This document shows positions 44,501-52,233 of a stretch of 64,000 nucleotides of DNA, piece by piece. The DNA is from Cytobacillus citreus (GTDB lineage: Bacteria > Bacillota > Bacilli > Bacillales > Cytobacillaceae). The first letter of the stretch is position 1; each line of letters opens with the position of its first letter. Made by a program: the position numbers and the translations under genes. The DNA lies in assembly GCF_018343665.1 (NCBI RefSeq), contig NZ_JAGYPM010000004.1, positions 646,381 to 710,380 on the forward strand. Reading direction: 5' to 3'. The notes beneath the pieces are model-generated. The model had not been told where the DNA came from. It searched no databases and saw only the letters and a list, made by a program, of their open reading frames with translations.

Positions 44501-45690
44501 AGTATTCAGTAATGCCTTTTTACAATGGTTACCCTAGCATTCCGATTAAGACAGATAAAAATGGTGACTATGTTGATCAAATTTTAGTAAGAAGTCAATA
44601 CAAGGTACTGCCAGTTAGCTTTATTGGGTTGGATGCTGCAAAAAATGGCACTTCAGAAAAAAGGATCGCCTTTACGAAAAATACAACGCCATATTATTAT
44701 TTGAAGGCTAATAAAGAAGCGATTACGGCGGGAGAGACGGTCAACTATTCCGTACGTTCCAATAATATGAAGAATTTGAAATCAGCGAAAATGACACTGA
44801 AAATTCTTAATACCCAAGCAACAATCGAAAACGTAACTGTCAATGACGCGGTAAAACAATATGGTGATGCAGAAGTGACGGTTACGACATCACCAACAGC
44901 CTTTAGCTATCAGACTGCCTACACTTTTACGTTTACGTATTCAGGTAATAAAGAATTACCTGAGGATTTAAAGCTATTCAATTTCGATATGAGAACATTT
45001 GAAAACGGCTATACTGCTTTTTCAAACTTCTACACAGAAAGTGAATCATATATTGACCAATCAGATGTAGAAACGAAAAATATTTATTCGTTTAACGAAC
45101 TTTATGATGTCAAGGCAAAAGTCTCCAAATTAGTCGGTGCTGTAAACGTGGAAGGAGCAAAAGATCCTGTTACAGGGCAATCAATTCCAGCCATCGACCA
45201 CCGCACACTTGGAACGAAGGTAACCTTATCTTCGTATGATGGCAAAACGGTAATGGAAGCGCCAGAATTTACAAAAGGCGGAGAATATACGCTGGATGGT
45301 ATTAAGGTAGATCCAAACCCATATACGATTAAGGTAGATGTTCCTGGCCATTTTACAATGTATCGAACGATAGATTATTTATCTGATAACATTCGTGGTG
45401 AATTGATTGGAAAATTCCTCCGTGATTCATTAGACCGTGCACTGGCTGGTGATGTGAATAAAGATAACGTCATCGATGTGCTGGATGCCATCGAGCTGCA
45501 AAAAAATTGGGGCACCAATCATGCAGCTTCAGATTTAAACTTCGATAAAACGGTTGATAAAAAGGATATGTATTACATTATTAAAAACTATGGAGCAAGT
45601 AATCCTACGGTAGAAAATGCACCAAATGCAAAAAAGACCCACAAAGGGGCTTCATTGGATAGTATCCTCAGTCAATTAGGATTGAAATAA
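41539..45690 (+). CDS. Secreted S8 (subtilisin/Vpr-like) protease with dockerin-like C-terminus
   Basis: Extracellular serine protease of 1383 residues. Order of parts: signal peptide (about residues 1-36), inhibitor I9-like propeptide, S8 catalytic domain with Asp228 (VIDTGIDYNHPD), His284 (HGTHVSGI) and Ser608 (SGTSMATPYVAG), a protease-associated insert around residues 430-540, Fn3-like and other beta domains, and at about 1305-1362 two calcium-loop repeats (GDVNKDNVIDVLDAIELQ and DLNFDKTVDKKDM) of dockerin type I. There is no S-layer or sortase anchor. GGAGG lies before the ATG. The dockerin-like tail is unusual outside cellulosome makers; it may only bind calcium. Confidence 0.93.
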   Translation: MGKKINKSRIAKSLTVAALSASFILGSIGQVPLVSKATSFSKAEEMLASLTPEQRAALKQISTNEETGLQISSDVDLTSSNETTVIVEFKNKPAKVAQIVARAEGKQLSETEALKLVDQDHETFSQDVQQLTDEKNKKSDVKIHRSFKHAFNGVSISLPANQIENLLKLNAVKAVWSNETFTIDPPDQDEVNDQSDQISVTNYTPYDGLDRLHAEGFTGKGIKVGVIDTGIDYNHPDLKDAYKGGFDFVDNDSDPMETTYADWKESGKPELNSGRAYYTEHGTHVSGIIAGRGAADSEYKMTGAAPEADVYGYRVLGPYGSGSSEAVMAGIDRAVKDGMDVINLSLGATINDPNYPTSIAVNNAVINGVTAVIAAGNTGDKMFTLGSPGAASLALTVGASSVAFDIYGYAGAQDGKSYSLRQLARNYSDDLTQLKGKTYNLVDVGLGNPADFNGKDVTGNIAFIKRGSIGLMDKIKNAKARGAVGVIMYNDEANSAEGEIQAFLGESVDAIPAFSVSNADGEVILEAIKAGKTDFTFGDYTKLRTAEDELAGFSSRGPSRVNYEIKPEITAPGVSILSTVPFYMNNKTADGSKPEDYQYAYERLSGTSMATPYVAGISALLLQANEDLQPADIKSILMNTADPLSKDYSVFEAGSGRVDAYEAIHSSVEFVVNDKTPMNLSGKQKLIDNLTGGISFGTFGYTGKDITDSRHITVKSLTKQNITFNVDVKFQTGLRGSKDAAKNNVTLEGPTTVKVVGNSVRDIKFDLNIPKTAERGTYEGYIVFTNNDNPTEQYQIPFGGRVVNEGIETFKVANPIYSTNKTVSLAYYPFLDAEIVIKSHMKTLDVVIHDPKTGKDLGVVGSFNTIVMDENALYKIPRLVSNYYYPFTGDKKNPVSNDWKILKPGHYVVKLVGTNENGDTFIASQDVMNEFGIPNVTTSFDSLDQKVIEYSDSQLDSQGQFLYDFNVHVEDTEMEETNSYGIPVDPSKYSVMPFYNGYPSIPIKTDKNGDYVDQILVRSQYKVLPVSFIGLDAAKNGTSEKRIAFTKNTTPYYYLKANKEAITAGETVNYSVRSNNMKNLKSAKMTLKILNTQATIENVTVNDAVKQYGDAEVTVTTSPTAFSYQTAYTFTFTYSGNKELPEDLKLFNFDMRTFENGYTAFSNFYTESESYIDQSDVETKNIYSFNELYDVKAKVSKLVGAVNVEGAKDPVTGQSIPAIDHRTLGTKVTLSSYDGKTVMEAPEFTKGGEYTLDGIKVDPNPYTIKVDVPGHFTMYRTIDYLSDNIRGELIGKFLRDSLDRALAGDVNKDNVIDVLDAIELQKNWGTNHAASDLNFDKTVDKKDMYYIIKNYGASNPTVENAPNAKKTHKGASLDSILSQLGLK

Positions 45691-45721
45691 ATATGTTGCG
45701 AACAAAAAAATCATTGGGAAC

Positions 45722-45905
45722 AAAAAGAGTGAAATCCCATATGCCAGGGATCGCGACTTCAATCTTCTCGGGCAATCAAAAATTTTTCGATCAGACCTTT
45801 CTCATAAGATAGAAAAAAGGCACAACTAGCTAAAAATCCACTAGTTGTGCCTTTTTGCGTACAAAACTTCCGATTGTCCCCTATAAGAACCGTCCCCCCC
45901 CCCTA
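45722..45905 (+). repeat. About 180-bp dispersed repeat, copy A (inverted partner at 61471)
   Basis: From GATCGCGACTTCAATCTTCT to CCCCTATAAGAACCGTCCCC the sequence matches the reverse complement of 61471-61640. Inside is a hairpin AAAAAGGCACAACTAG/CTAGTTGTGCCTTTTT (about 45816-45855) able to end transcription of the protease gene. The right edge carries the AGAACCGTCCCC core also found in the repeats at 31966 and 38075, followed by a run of C. Confidence 0.75.
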
Positions 45906-45970
45906 TTTCCTTTTATTCAAATTTTAGGTAAACTAAATTCCATATGTTCTTAGCAAAGAAGGGTTGACTA

Positions 45971-47335
45971 GTGCCAAGCGAAAATAACAAGTATCAAAAT
46001 CAATCATTGTTTAGTATTACATGGCCGCTTTTTATTGAAATTTCCCTGCATATGAGTGTGGGGATTATTGCGACATTAATTTTAAGCGGATATTCAGATA
46101 AGGCCGTTGCGGGTGTTGGAGTAGCCAATCAGATTATTAATATCTTTATTTTAATTTTTAATGTCACCGTTATTGGGGCAATGATATTAATTGGTCAAAA
46201 TCTAGGTGCGAACCAATTGAAACGGGCACGCCAGCTTGCACGCTCTGCTTTTGGAATAAATTTATGGGTTGGCGTCGCGATGACTGTCGTTGTTGTCTTG
46301 TTTGGTGATGTGTTTTTACGCTTCTATGGGCTAAGTGGGGAGATTTATGACTTTGCCCTTACATTTCTAACGATTACCGGTTTTTCGCTCGTGCTTGAAG
46401 CCATTTCCCTTGCGTTAAGTGCTGTTTTGCGCAGCTATGGTCATACAAAAGAAGCCATGCTTATGACGGTTATGATGAATATTATTAGTGTTACGGGTTA
46501 CTTTATTGCGATTAAAGGCTGGTTTGGCCTGCCAGTAACAGGGGTTGTGGGAGTTTCGTATTCTATCATTATCGCGAGAATTTTTCTCATTCTGGCTCTT
46601 CTTTTCTTTGTTTATAAAATATTAGATTTAAAGTTTTCTATTAAAGATGTTTTTTTCATTCATAAAACAGATATAAAGGAAATCTTTCATATCGGGATTC
46701 CATCAGCTGGAGAAAACCTTTCCTACCAGCTTTCACAAATTGTGATTACAAGCTTTGTTGCCATGATCGGGGACGATGCTTTGGCGGCTCGTGTGTATAT
46801 TATCAATATTTCCATGCTTTGCTATTTATTCACACTGGCGATTGCTCAAGGAACTCAGCTGCTGATTGCGCGTTATATTGGAGCGAAGGACTATGATAGA
46901 ACCTTAAAACGAGGACTTAAGACATTAAAAATTTCGATGGTTGTTACGTTGGCAGTGTCGCTTGCGATTGCCCTTACCGGTGAGCCAGTATTAGCAATGT
47001 TTACAGCCGAATCTAGCATTATTTCTATTGGACTCCCTGTTCTCTGGGCAATTGTATTTATTGAACCAGGCCGTGCTATGAACATTGTCCTGATGGGGTC
47101 TTTAAAATCTGTCGGCGACGTTCGTTTCCCTGTAGTTATAGGCATTATCTGCATGTGGGGAGTTGCAGTCGTATTTAGCTACCTTTTCGGGATTGTCCTT
47201 GGATTAGGGTTACTTGGAATTTGGATAGCTCAAGGGTTTGATGAATGGATTCGTGGAATCTTTGCACTAAGGCGTTGGTTATCTAAGCCGTGGCTAAAGA
47301 AAAACGCGGTAAAGCATGAAATTGCAGCAAATTGA
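45971..47335 (+). CDS. MATE-family efflux transporter
   Basis: Multidrug and toxin extrusion protein of 454 residues with twelve hydrophobic segments and the two-fold MATE repeat (ITWPLFIEISLHMSVGIIAT near the start; IFHIGIPSAGENLSYQLSQI at the start of the second half). It exports cationic compounds using a sodium or proton gradient. The start is GTG 45971 behind GAAGGG. It stands alone; substrate unknown. Confidence 0.9.
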   Translation: MPSENNKYQNQSLFSITWPLFIEISLHMSVGIIATLILSGYSDKAVAGVGVANQIINIFILIFNVTVIGAMILIGQNLGANQLKRARQLARSAFGINLWVGVAMTVVVVLFGDVFLRFYGLSGEIYDFALTFLTITGFSLVLEAISLALSAVLRSYGHTKEAMLMTVMMNIISVTGYFIAIKGWFGLPVTGVVGVSYSIIIARIFLILALLFFVYKILDLKFSIKDVFFIHKTDIKEIFHIGIPSAGENLSYQLSQIVITSFVAMIGDDALAARVYIINISMLCYLFTLAIAQGTQLLIARYIGAKDYDRTLKRGLKTLKISMVVTLAVSLAIALTGEPVLAMFTAESSIISIGLPVLWAIVFIEPGRAMNIVLMGSLKSVGDVRFPVVIGIICMWGVAVVFSYLFGIVLGLGLLGIWIAQGFDEWIRGIFALRRWLSKPWLKKNAVKHEIAAN

Positions 47336-47407
47336 GGAAAATGGGGCAATTGTGTAAAGCGGGTGAATACACGATAAAGAAGGGGGAAATATTGGGACTG
47401 TTCCTGC

Positions 47408-47461
47408 GTTTCCCTACTGCGAAAAATAGACTCTTGCTTATCTAAGAGATTGTAAGTTGAT
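47408..47461 (+). repeat. Left half of a dispersed repeat, split by the 271-nt element
   Basis: AGACTCTTGCTTATCTAAGA then GATTGTAAGTTGAT match 31966-32013. The continuation AAGGAGTCCTAATCC resumes only at 47733, after the inserted element, and runs to about 47797. Confidence 0.75.
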
Positions 47462-47732
47462 CGCAGATTAACGGGCAGTAAGACCCCCACTTCAAGGTTG
47501 CGAGAGAATCAAAGAAACCTAAGTGGGGGATCAACTGCCCGTAAAGGCCCGACGACGGACATGATGTCCTAGTCAGGCGAAAGCCACAGGACGTGGCGTT
47601 TTGAGCGTGATTGGTTCAACTAACCATCAGTGGGGAATGAAGGCCGACTAAGAACGCCACGTCCTGTGGCAACGTCGGCACTAGCACGTCCTGTGCGTCG
47701 AAAAACCCCCACTGATGGAAGTTTCACCTTAT
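47462..47732 (+). mobile_element. 271-nt structured mobile element, copy 1
   Basis: Starts CGCAGATTAACGGGC and ends GTTTCACCTTAT. It lies exactly between TTGAT and AAGGAGTCC of a repeat whose unoccupied form is at 32009-32022. Structure seen: ACGGGCAGT/ACTGCCCGT, the tetraloop hairpin GGCGAAAGCC, an 18-bp perfect stem (47583-47600 with 47653-47670), and CCATCAGTGGGG (47624-47635) pairing with the 3' end (47707-47718). No protein is encoded. Insertion 3' of TTGAT with no target duplication resembles IS200/IS605 elements, so a transposase-less derivative or a stand-alone mobile RNA is likely. Confidence 0.75.
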
Positions 47733-47793
47733 AAGGAGTCCTAATCCCTTTGTAATAACGAATTTAGTTTAATCCTATATAGCAGCAAGTGTA

Positions 47794-47956
47794 TATGAAA
47801 AAGGAATTGAAAAAGGCAATGCTGGGGGCGAAAAGCAAAAAATGATTGAATTTGCTTTAAGGCTGCTTGATAAGAATTTCTCTATAAAAGAAGTTATAGA
47901 GCTAACGGACTATCTATTGAAGAGGTAGCAATGTTAATTAAGATAGAGTGTTAATA
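47794..47956 (+). pseudogene. C-terminal remnant of an Rpn/PD-(D/E)XK transposase-like nuclease
   Basis: A frame without start reads YEKGIEKGNAGGEKQKMIEF then ALRLLDKNFSIKEVIELTD. The repeated EKG and the SIEEV tail, recovered by a one-base shift at about 47912, are typical of the C-terminus of Rpn-family nucleases. Only the tail is left. Confidence 0.55.
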
Positions 47957-48045
47957 TAAAGGAATCTAAATCCCTAAGCACAACGCCATAATGTGCTCAG
48001 GAATTTTTTATTTTTATTATCGAAAACCCCAAAGTGCGCTTTTTA

Positions 48046-48300
48046 CTAGCTATAAATGAAATATATTAAATCCAAATTAACCGAATGAAAATAATCCCAA
48101 ATTTGCGAAATGTAATTGGCAAGTATAACAAAAAGCCATCTAATTAAGTTAAGCAAAATTTGAATAATAGAAATCAGTAAGCCGGATTTCCATAGAAGAA
48201 TGAAGATAAGTCCGTAGAAAGCGTAACGAATCCCTTTTTTGCCCCATAACATAAACCCAAGTGCGAACAATACAATAATTCCAATTATGTAGAACATCAT
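48046..48300 (-). CDS. Small hydrophobic membrane protein, unknown function
   Basis: 84 residues, almost all hydrophobic, with two or three possible membrane segments (IIGIIVLFALGFMLWG, YAFYGLIFILLW, IRWLFVILANYI). AGGTG stands 3 bases before the ATG on the minus strand, a short spacing. It lies alone among repeats between the MATE and aldehyde dehydrogenase genes. No family recognised; it could be a genuine small protein or a chance frame. Confidence 0.45.
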   Translation of the reverse strand: MMFYIIGIIVLFALGFMLWGKKGIRYAFYGLIFILLWKSGLLISIIQILLNLIRWLFVILANYISQIWDYFHSVNLDLIYFIYS

Positions 48301-48451
48301 TTCACCTAGTTTTTCACTTATTAAAATGAATTGAACGATTTAAAAATAACAATGAAATCATGGTTCGTCAATGGGGCTAGGAGTAATGACAAGAAAAACA
48401 AAGATAACAAACAAAAATCCCAGAGCATCGCTGCTAAGAGATATTTTTTAT

Positions 48452-48722
48452 CGCAGATTAACGGGCAGTAAGACTCCCGCATCAAAACTTTAGATGATTC
48501 GAAGAAGTTTAGGTGGAAGATCAACTGCCCGTAAAGGCCCGACGACGGACACGATGTCCTAGTCAGGCGAAAGCCAGAGGACGTGGCGCTTTGAGCGTGA
48601 TAAGTTCAACTAACATTCAGTCGGTGATGAAGGCCTACTAAGAACGCCACGTCCTGTGGTAATTTTGGCACTAGCACGTCCTGTGTGTCAGAAAACCCCC
48701 ACTGAATGAAATTTCACTTTAT
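48452..48722 (+). mobile_element. 271-nt structured mobile element, copy 2
   Basis: Same start (CGCAGATTAACGGGC), same length and similar end (ATTTCACTTTAT) as the copy at 47462. The long stem is kept with one mismatch. The pairing of the internal strand with the 3' end is kept by matched changes (internal CATTCAGT with ACTGAATG here; CCATCAGT with ACTGATGG in copy 1). The left flank is TTTAT rather than TTGAT. No coding frame is conserved between the two copies. Confidence 0.75.
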
Positions 48723-48891
48723 ACGATGCAATTTTTTCTAAGACCAGGTGAGCCATCTCATTTTCGCTGTGATATCCTTGCTCTTGTTCTACAACATTTC
48801 AACCTGTATATGATCAGTTTTGTTAATAAGATACCAAATCATTCTCTCAAAATACTATTCTGATATGTTGGATATTTCACAAGCGCATTGT

Positions 48892-48920
48892 TTGAAATTC
48901 CATTTTATCGGCTATATACT
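48892..48920 (+). promoter_or_regulatory. Sigma-A promoter of the aldehyde dehydrogenase gene
   Basis: TTGAAA (48892-48897) and TATACT (48915-48920) with exactly 17 bp between them, 56 bp before the ATG. Confidence 0.7.
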
Positions 48921-48976
48921 GGCCTTAACTAGTGAAATGTAAGTTTACTAGAATAATTTATAGAGGTGTCAAATTC

Positions 48977-50461
48977 ATGAATACAGATATGTCAAATATT
49001 ATAGATTCAAAGTACAAATTATATATTAATGGAGAGTGGACTGAAGGTTCTGAAGGGAAAACAATTGCCGCATACAACCCAAGTAATGGAGAAAAACTAG
49101 CAGATTTTATCGACGCAAGTCATGCAGATGTAGATGCAGCTGTCGAAGCTGCTCAAAATGCGTTTAAAACGTGGAAACACGTTAGTATTGAGGAACGAAG
49201 CAAATTACTTCTTCAAATTGCAGACTTAATCGATGAAAATCGTGAGCATTTAGCAATCGCTGAAACATTAGATAACGGGAAACCTTTACGTGAAACGATA
49301 AATGCAGACGTGCCACTGAGTGCGGATCATTTCCGTTACTTCGCAGGTGTTATCCGATCTGAAGAAGGTACAGCTCAACAATTAGACGAAAATAACTTAA
49401 CATTAACACTGAAAGAACCAATTGGTGTTGTTGGTCAAATTATTCCTTGGAACTTCCCACTTCTCATGGCAGCATGGAAAATTGCACCAGCTATAGCAGC
49501 AGGTAACACAGTTGTTATCTCTCCATCATCAACTACTTCACTGAGCATCTTAGAACTGGCTAAAATTTTAGACCAAGTTTTACCTGCAGGAGTTGTAAAC
49601 GTTATAACTGGTCGTGGATCGTATTCTGGCGACTATATGCTACATCACGAAGGCTTTGCCAAATTAGCATTCACAGGCTCAACAGATGTTGGTTACTTAG
49701 TTGCCAAAGCTGCAGCTGATCGCTTAATCCCTGCAACATTAGAGCTTGGTGGGAAATCAGCAAACATTTTCTTCAACGATGCAAACTGGGAACGTGCGGT
49801 TGAAGGTGCAACAAACGGTATTTTATTCAACCAAGGGCAAGTATGTTCAGCAGGTTCTCGTATTTTCGTACAAGCCGGTATTTACGATGAATTTTTAACA
49901 GCATTAAAAGAGAAATTCGAAAGCGTAAAAGTTGGCTTACCATGGGAAGAAGGCACACAGATGGGTGCACAAATTAACCAACGCCAATTAGATAAGATTT
50001 TAGAATACGTGAAAATAGGTCAAGAAGAAGGGGCAACACTTGTAACAGGTGGTTACCAATTACAAGAAAAGGGTCTTGAGAACGGCGTATTCATGGCACC
50101 AACGATTTTAGCGGGTACAAATGATCTACGTATCGCTCAAGAAGAAATCTTTGGACCAGTAGCAACTGTAATAAAATTTGAAACAGAGGAAGAAGTAATC
50201 GCAATGGCGAACGATTCAGAATATGGTCTTGGTGGCGGAGTTTGGACTAGCAACTTAAACACAGCTCTACGTGTAGCACGTAGTATTGAAACTGGCCGCA
50301 TGTGGGTGAATCAATATACTAACTTCTCTGCAGGTGCTCCATTTGGTGGTTATAAAAAATCAGGTATCGGCCGTGAAACTTACAAATCAATTTTAGATGC
50401 ATACACACAAACGAAAAACATCTTCATTAGCACTAAAGAAGATGCAGATGGATTATACTAA
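48977..50461 (+). CDS. NAD(P)-dependent aldehyde dehydrogenase
   Basis: Oxidises an aldehyde to the acid. The 494-residue protein has the family set: IPWNFPLLMAAWKIAPA, cofactor-binding FTGSTDVG, catalytic Glu in LELGGKSANI, catalytic Cys in NQGQVCSAGSRI, and EEIFGPVA. The ATG at 48977 follows AGAGGTG; a GTG at 48932 in frame is unlikely. It is monocistronic, with its own promoter and a strong terminator. The substrate is not evident; similar proteins act on betaine, acetaldehyde or other short aldehydes. Confidence 0.93.
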   Translation: MNTDMSNIIDSKYKLYINGEWTEGSEGKTIAAYNPSNGEKLADFIDASHADVDAAVEAAQNAFKTWKHVSIEERSKLLLQIADLIDENREHLAIAETLDNGKPLRETINADVPLSADHFRYFAGVIRSEEGTAQQLDENNLTLTLKEPIGVVGQIIPWNFPLLMAAWKIAPAIAAGNTVVISPSSTTSLSILELAKILDQVLPAGVVNVITGRGSYSGDYMLHHEGFAKLAFTGSTDVGYLVAKAAADRLIPATLELGGKSANIFFNDANWERAVEGATNGILFNQGQVCSAGSRIFVQAGIYDEFLTALKEKFESVKVGLPWEEGTQMGAQINQRQLDKILEYVKIGQEEGATLVTGGYQLQEKGLENGVFMAPTILAGTNDLRIAQEEIFGPVATVIKFETEEEVIAMANDSEYGLGGGVWTSNLNTALRVARSIETGRMWVNQYTNFSAGAPFGGYKKSGIGRETYKSILDAYTQTKNIFISTKEDADGLY

Positions 50462-50539
50462 TTAATAAAAAATAGAATAGGTGGAGAAAAAACAACTCCT
50501 TATTCTGAGGCCATTGAAAAAGTTCATTTCTTATAATTA

Positions 50540-50584
50540 AGCGCCCCTTTCATCGTTGATTTAATAAATGATGAAAGGGGCGCT
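50540..50584 (+). terminator. Strong hairpin terminator after the aldehyde dehydrogenase gene
   Basis: Perfect 15-bp stem AGCGCCCCTTTCATC/GATGAAAGGGGCGCT with a 15-base loop, followed by GTTATTTT. Confidence 0.75.
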
Positions 50585-50630
50585 GTTATTTTCTGTCCAG
50601 CTAGGCATTTAGCTCGAAGGGTCAAAGGGA

Positions 50631-50916
50631 AACCAGTGTTGATCAATGGGTGTTTACAAATGAAAGGCAAAAACAACACGTGAAAAAAGGTATATATCAT
50701 ATTCAACACGTTAATAACTTCCACCATCGTTTAAAGGATTGGATGGACCGTTTTCAAGGTGTAGTAACCAAATAATACCTTGATAACTATCTTTACTGGT
50801 TTTGTTCGCTTGAATTAGGGAAAGATTTGGCATTTGATAAACGAGTAGAACAAATGCTTATTTCTGTGTGTCAAAAATCCAATAACACTACGGTTGAAAT
50901 GCTAAGAAGTGCATAA
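50631..50916 (+). pseudogene. C-terminal remnant of an IS1595-like (ISXO2) transposase
   Basis: The frame reads [20 protein letters not shown] then [20 protein letters not shown], a stop, then YLDNYLYWFCSLELGKDL, ending at TAA 50914. The HIQHVN...HHRLK...YLDNYLYWF pattern is that of IS1595/IS1016-type transposases. The N-terminal DDE part is missing and one in-frame stop is present. Confidence 0.65.
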
Positions 50917-50937
50917 AAAAAGACCTTATACGAAGTC

Positions 50938-51396
50938 TTAATTAAAGCGTGATTCAACTAATTCAATCAATTTATTCGTCTTCTTTTCTGAAAACGTATA
51001 AATGGTGTTCGAATCTTCCGTTTTCATAAATGTACTTCCTTGTCCTTTTTCACCTATCCACAAATACAAACTTTGGTGATTTTCTTTGTTATAAACGACT
51101 TCCAAATAAAATTCGGGGTCAGCCATATTAACTTGGCCAGGTTCTTTTACTGCACTTGAAAATATACTTTGAAAGGCATTGATAGATTCTTTATCATCGA
51201 TAGTAATTTCATCAACTCCTTTTGTTTTTGAAACGCTGATGCTTTTAAAATTATTGTTGATTGATAGTTTTTTATCATTTTCCGATTTAACTGTTGGATT
51301 AGCAGAGGTTTCAGTAGTGTTTTCTTTCGATTGACAAGCAAAAAGAAGCGAAGAAATGGATATTATGGATAACGCCATAAGAATAATTCTTTTCAA
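50938..51396 (-). CDS. Putative lipoprotein, YhfM-like
   Basis: Secreted lipoprotein of 152 residues: signal peptide with lipobox LLFAC, a polar linker, then a small mixed domain (ITIDDKESINAFQSIFSSAV, PEFYLEVVYNKENHQSLYLW). The fold resembles short Bacillus lipoproteins of the YhfM kind, from memory. AGGTAATATG lies before the start on the minus strand. Function unknown. Confidence 0.8.
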   Translation of the reverse strand: MKRIILMALSIISISSLLFACQSKENTTETSANPTVKSENDKKLSINNNFKSISVSKTKGVDEITIDDKESINAFQSIFSSAVKEPGQVNMADPEFYLEVVYNKENHQSLYLWIGEKGQGSTFMKTEDSNTIYTFSEKKTNKLIELVESRFN

Positions 51397-51470
51397 ATCA
51401 TATTACCTCCAAAAGTTTTATTAATTACTATCTTTCTAAATTAGACGAGTCAAATCCTCCCAATGTTTCT

Positions 51471-51758
51471 ATGGATAAATTATTACTTAGAAAATCGGGT
51501 TATGAGTTGGGTCAGCTTTTACGAGTGAGAGGATTGAAAAGCTTTGAAAACAATGAAGGCTTTTTGTACACGTTAATCCATCAATTAGAACGAAAAAACT
51601 ACTTACGTACTCGCTGGGATGAGTCTGGTGTTAAACTTTACAAGTTAAATAAAAATGGGAGAAAACTGTTGCAGTCGATGGTGGATGAATATGTGAAAAT
51701 GCCGCTTCTATTCAAGGAATTGCTGGAAGGTTGGAAGAAATATGAAGGACAACTTTAA
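51471..51758 (+). CDS. PadR-like regulator, probably N-terminally decayed
   Basis: 95 residues matching the winged-helix part of PadR regulators: SGYELGQLLRVRG, EGFLYTLIHQLERKNYLRT and KLYKLNKNGRKLLQS. The first helix typical of PadR (about 15 residues) is shortened and no ribosome site is visible before ATG 51471, so it may be a damaged gene. It lies 28 bp before the 5' part of the interrupted FtsW/RodA-like gene; in related genomes such a regulator commonly precedes that gene. Confidence 0.6.
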   Translation: MDKLLLRKSGYELGQLLRVRGLKSFENNEGFLYTLIHQLERKNYLRTRWDESGVKLYKLNKNGRKLLQSMVDEYVKMPLLFKELLEGWKKYEGQL

Positions 51759-51785
51759 ATAGTATGATGAAGGATTGGTGATTTA

Positions 51786-52067
51786 ATGATTCTGAAAAAG
51801 GAGCAATCCTACATAACAGAAGTGCTGAAACAAATTAAATCAAAGGAAGCGAAGAAGTATGTCGAAGCCGAGTTAAGGCATCATATACAAGAGACGAAGC
51901 GCACCTTTATAAAGTCCGGATTAACTGAAGAGGAAGCGGACGAGAAAGCGACTGTTCAGATGGGAAATCCGACGAAATTAGGAATGGAGCTTAACCAGCT
52001 TCACCGTCCGCGAATTGATTGGATGATGCTCACACTTCTGGTCGTGACGTTTGGCATGGGTACATAA
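51786..52067 (+). pseudogene. 5' fragment of an FtsW/RodA-like gene (HAAS-type prefix domain)
   Basis: 93 residues: a helical prefix (EQSYITEVLKQIKSKEAKKY, then ELRHHIQETKRTFIKSGLTE) of the kind found before FtsW/RodA/SpoVE-like membrane proteins with PadR neighbours, then the start of the first membrane segment (IDWMMLTLLVVTFGMG) and a sudden stop. The C-terminal part of such a protein is found at 62447-62816. The gene thus looks split by the 10.4-kb segment between. Confidence 0.7.
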
Positions 52068-52103
52068 AGCATTTCCAAGCTGGTTAGTGCGTTATCCTCC
52101 AAT

Positions 52104-52134
52104 AAAAAGACTCCTTAACTGTAGGAGTCTTTTA
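52104..52134. terminator. Intrinsic terminator at the left side of the island
   Basis: AAAAGACTCCT pairs with AGGAGTCTTTT around a short loop; it can work on both strands and ends the minus-strand thioesterase/YdhR side. Confidence 0.75.
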
Positions 52135-52233
52135 ATCTAAAGGATCGTTTCCTTGTTATTATCCAAATAGTGATCATACATTTCCTGATCACATTCATCC
52201 AATTCCTTGTTTTGATGAAGCCGCCCCCCTCCG

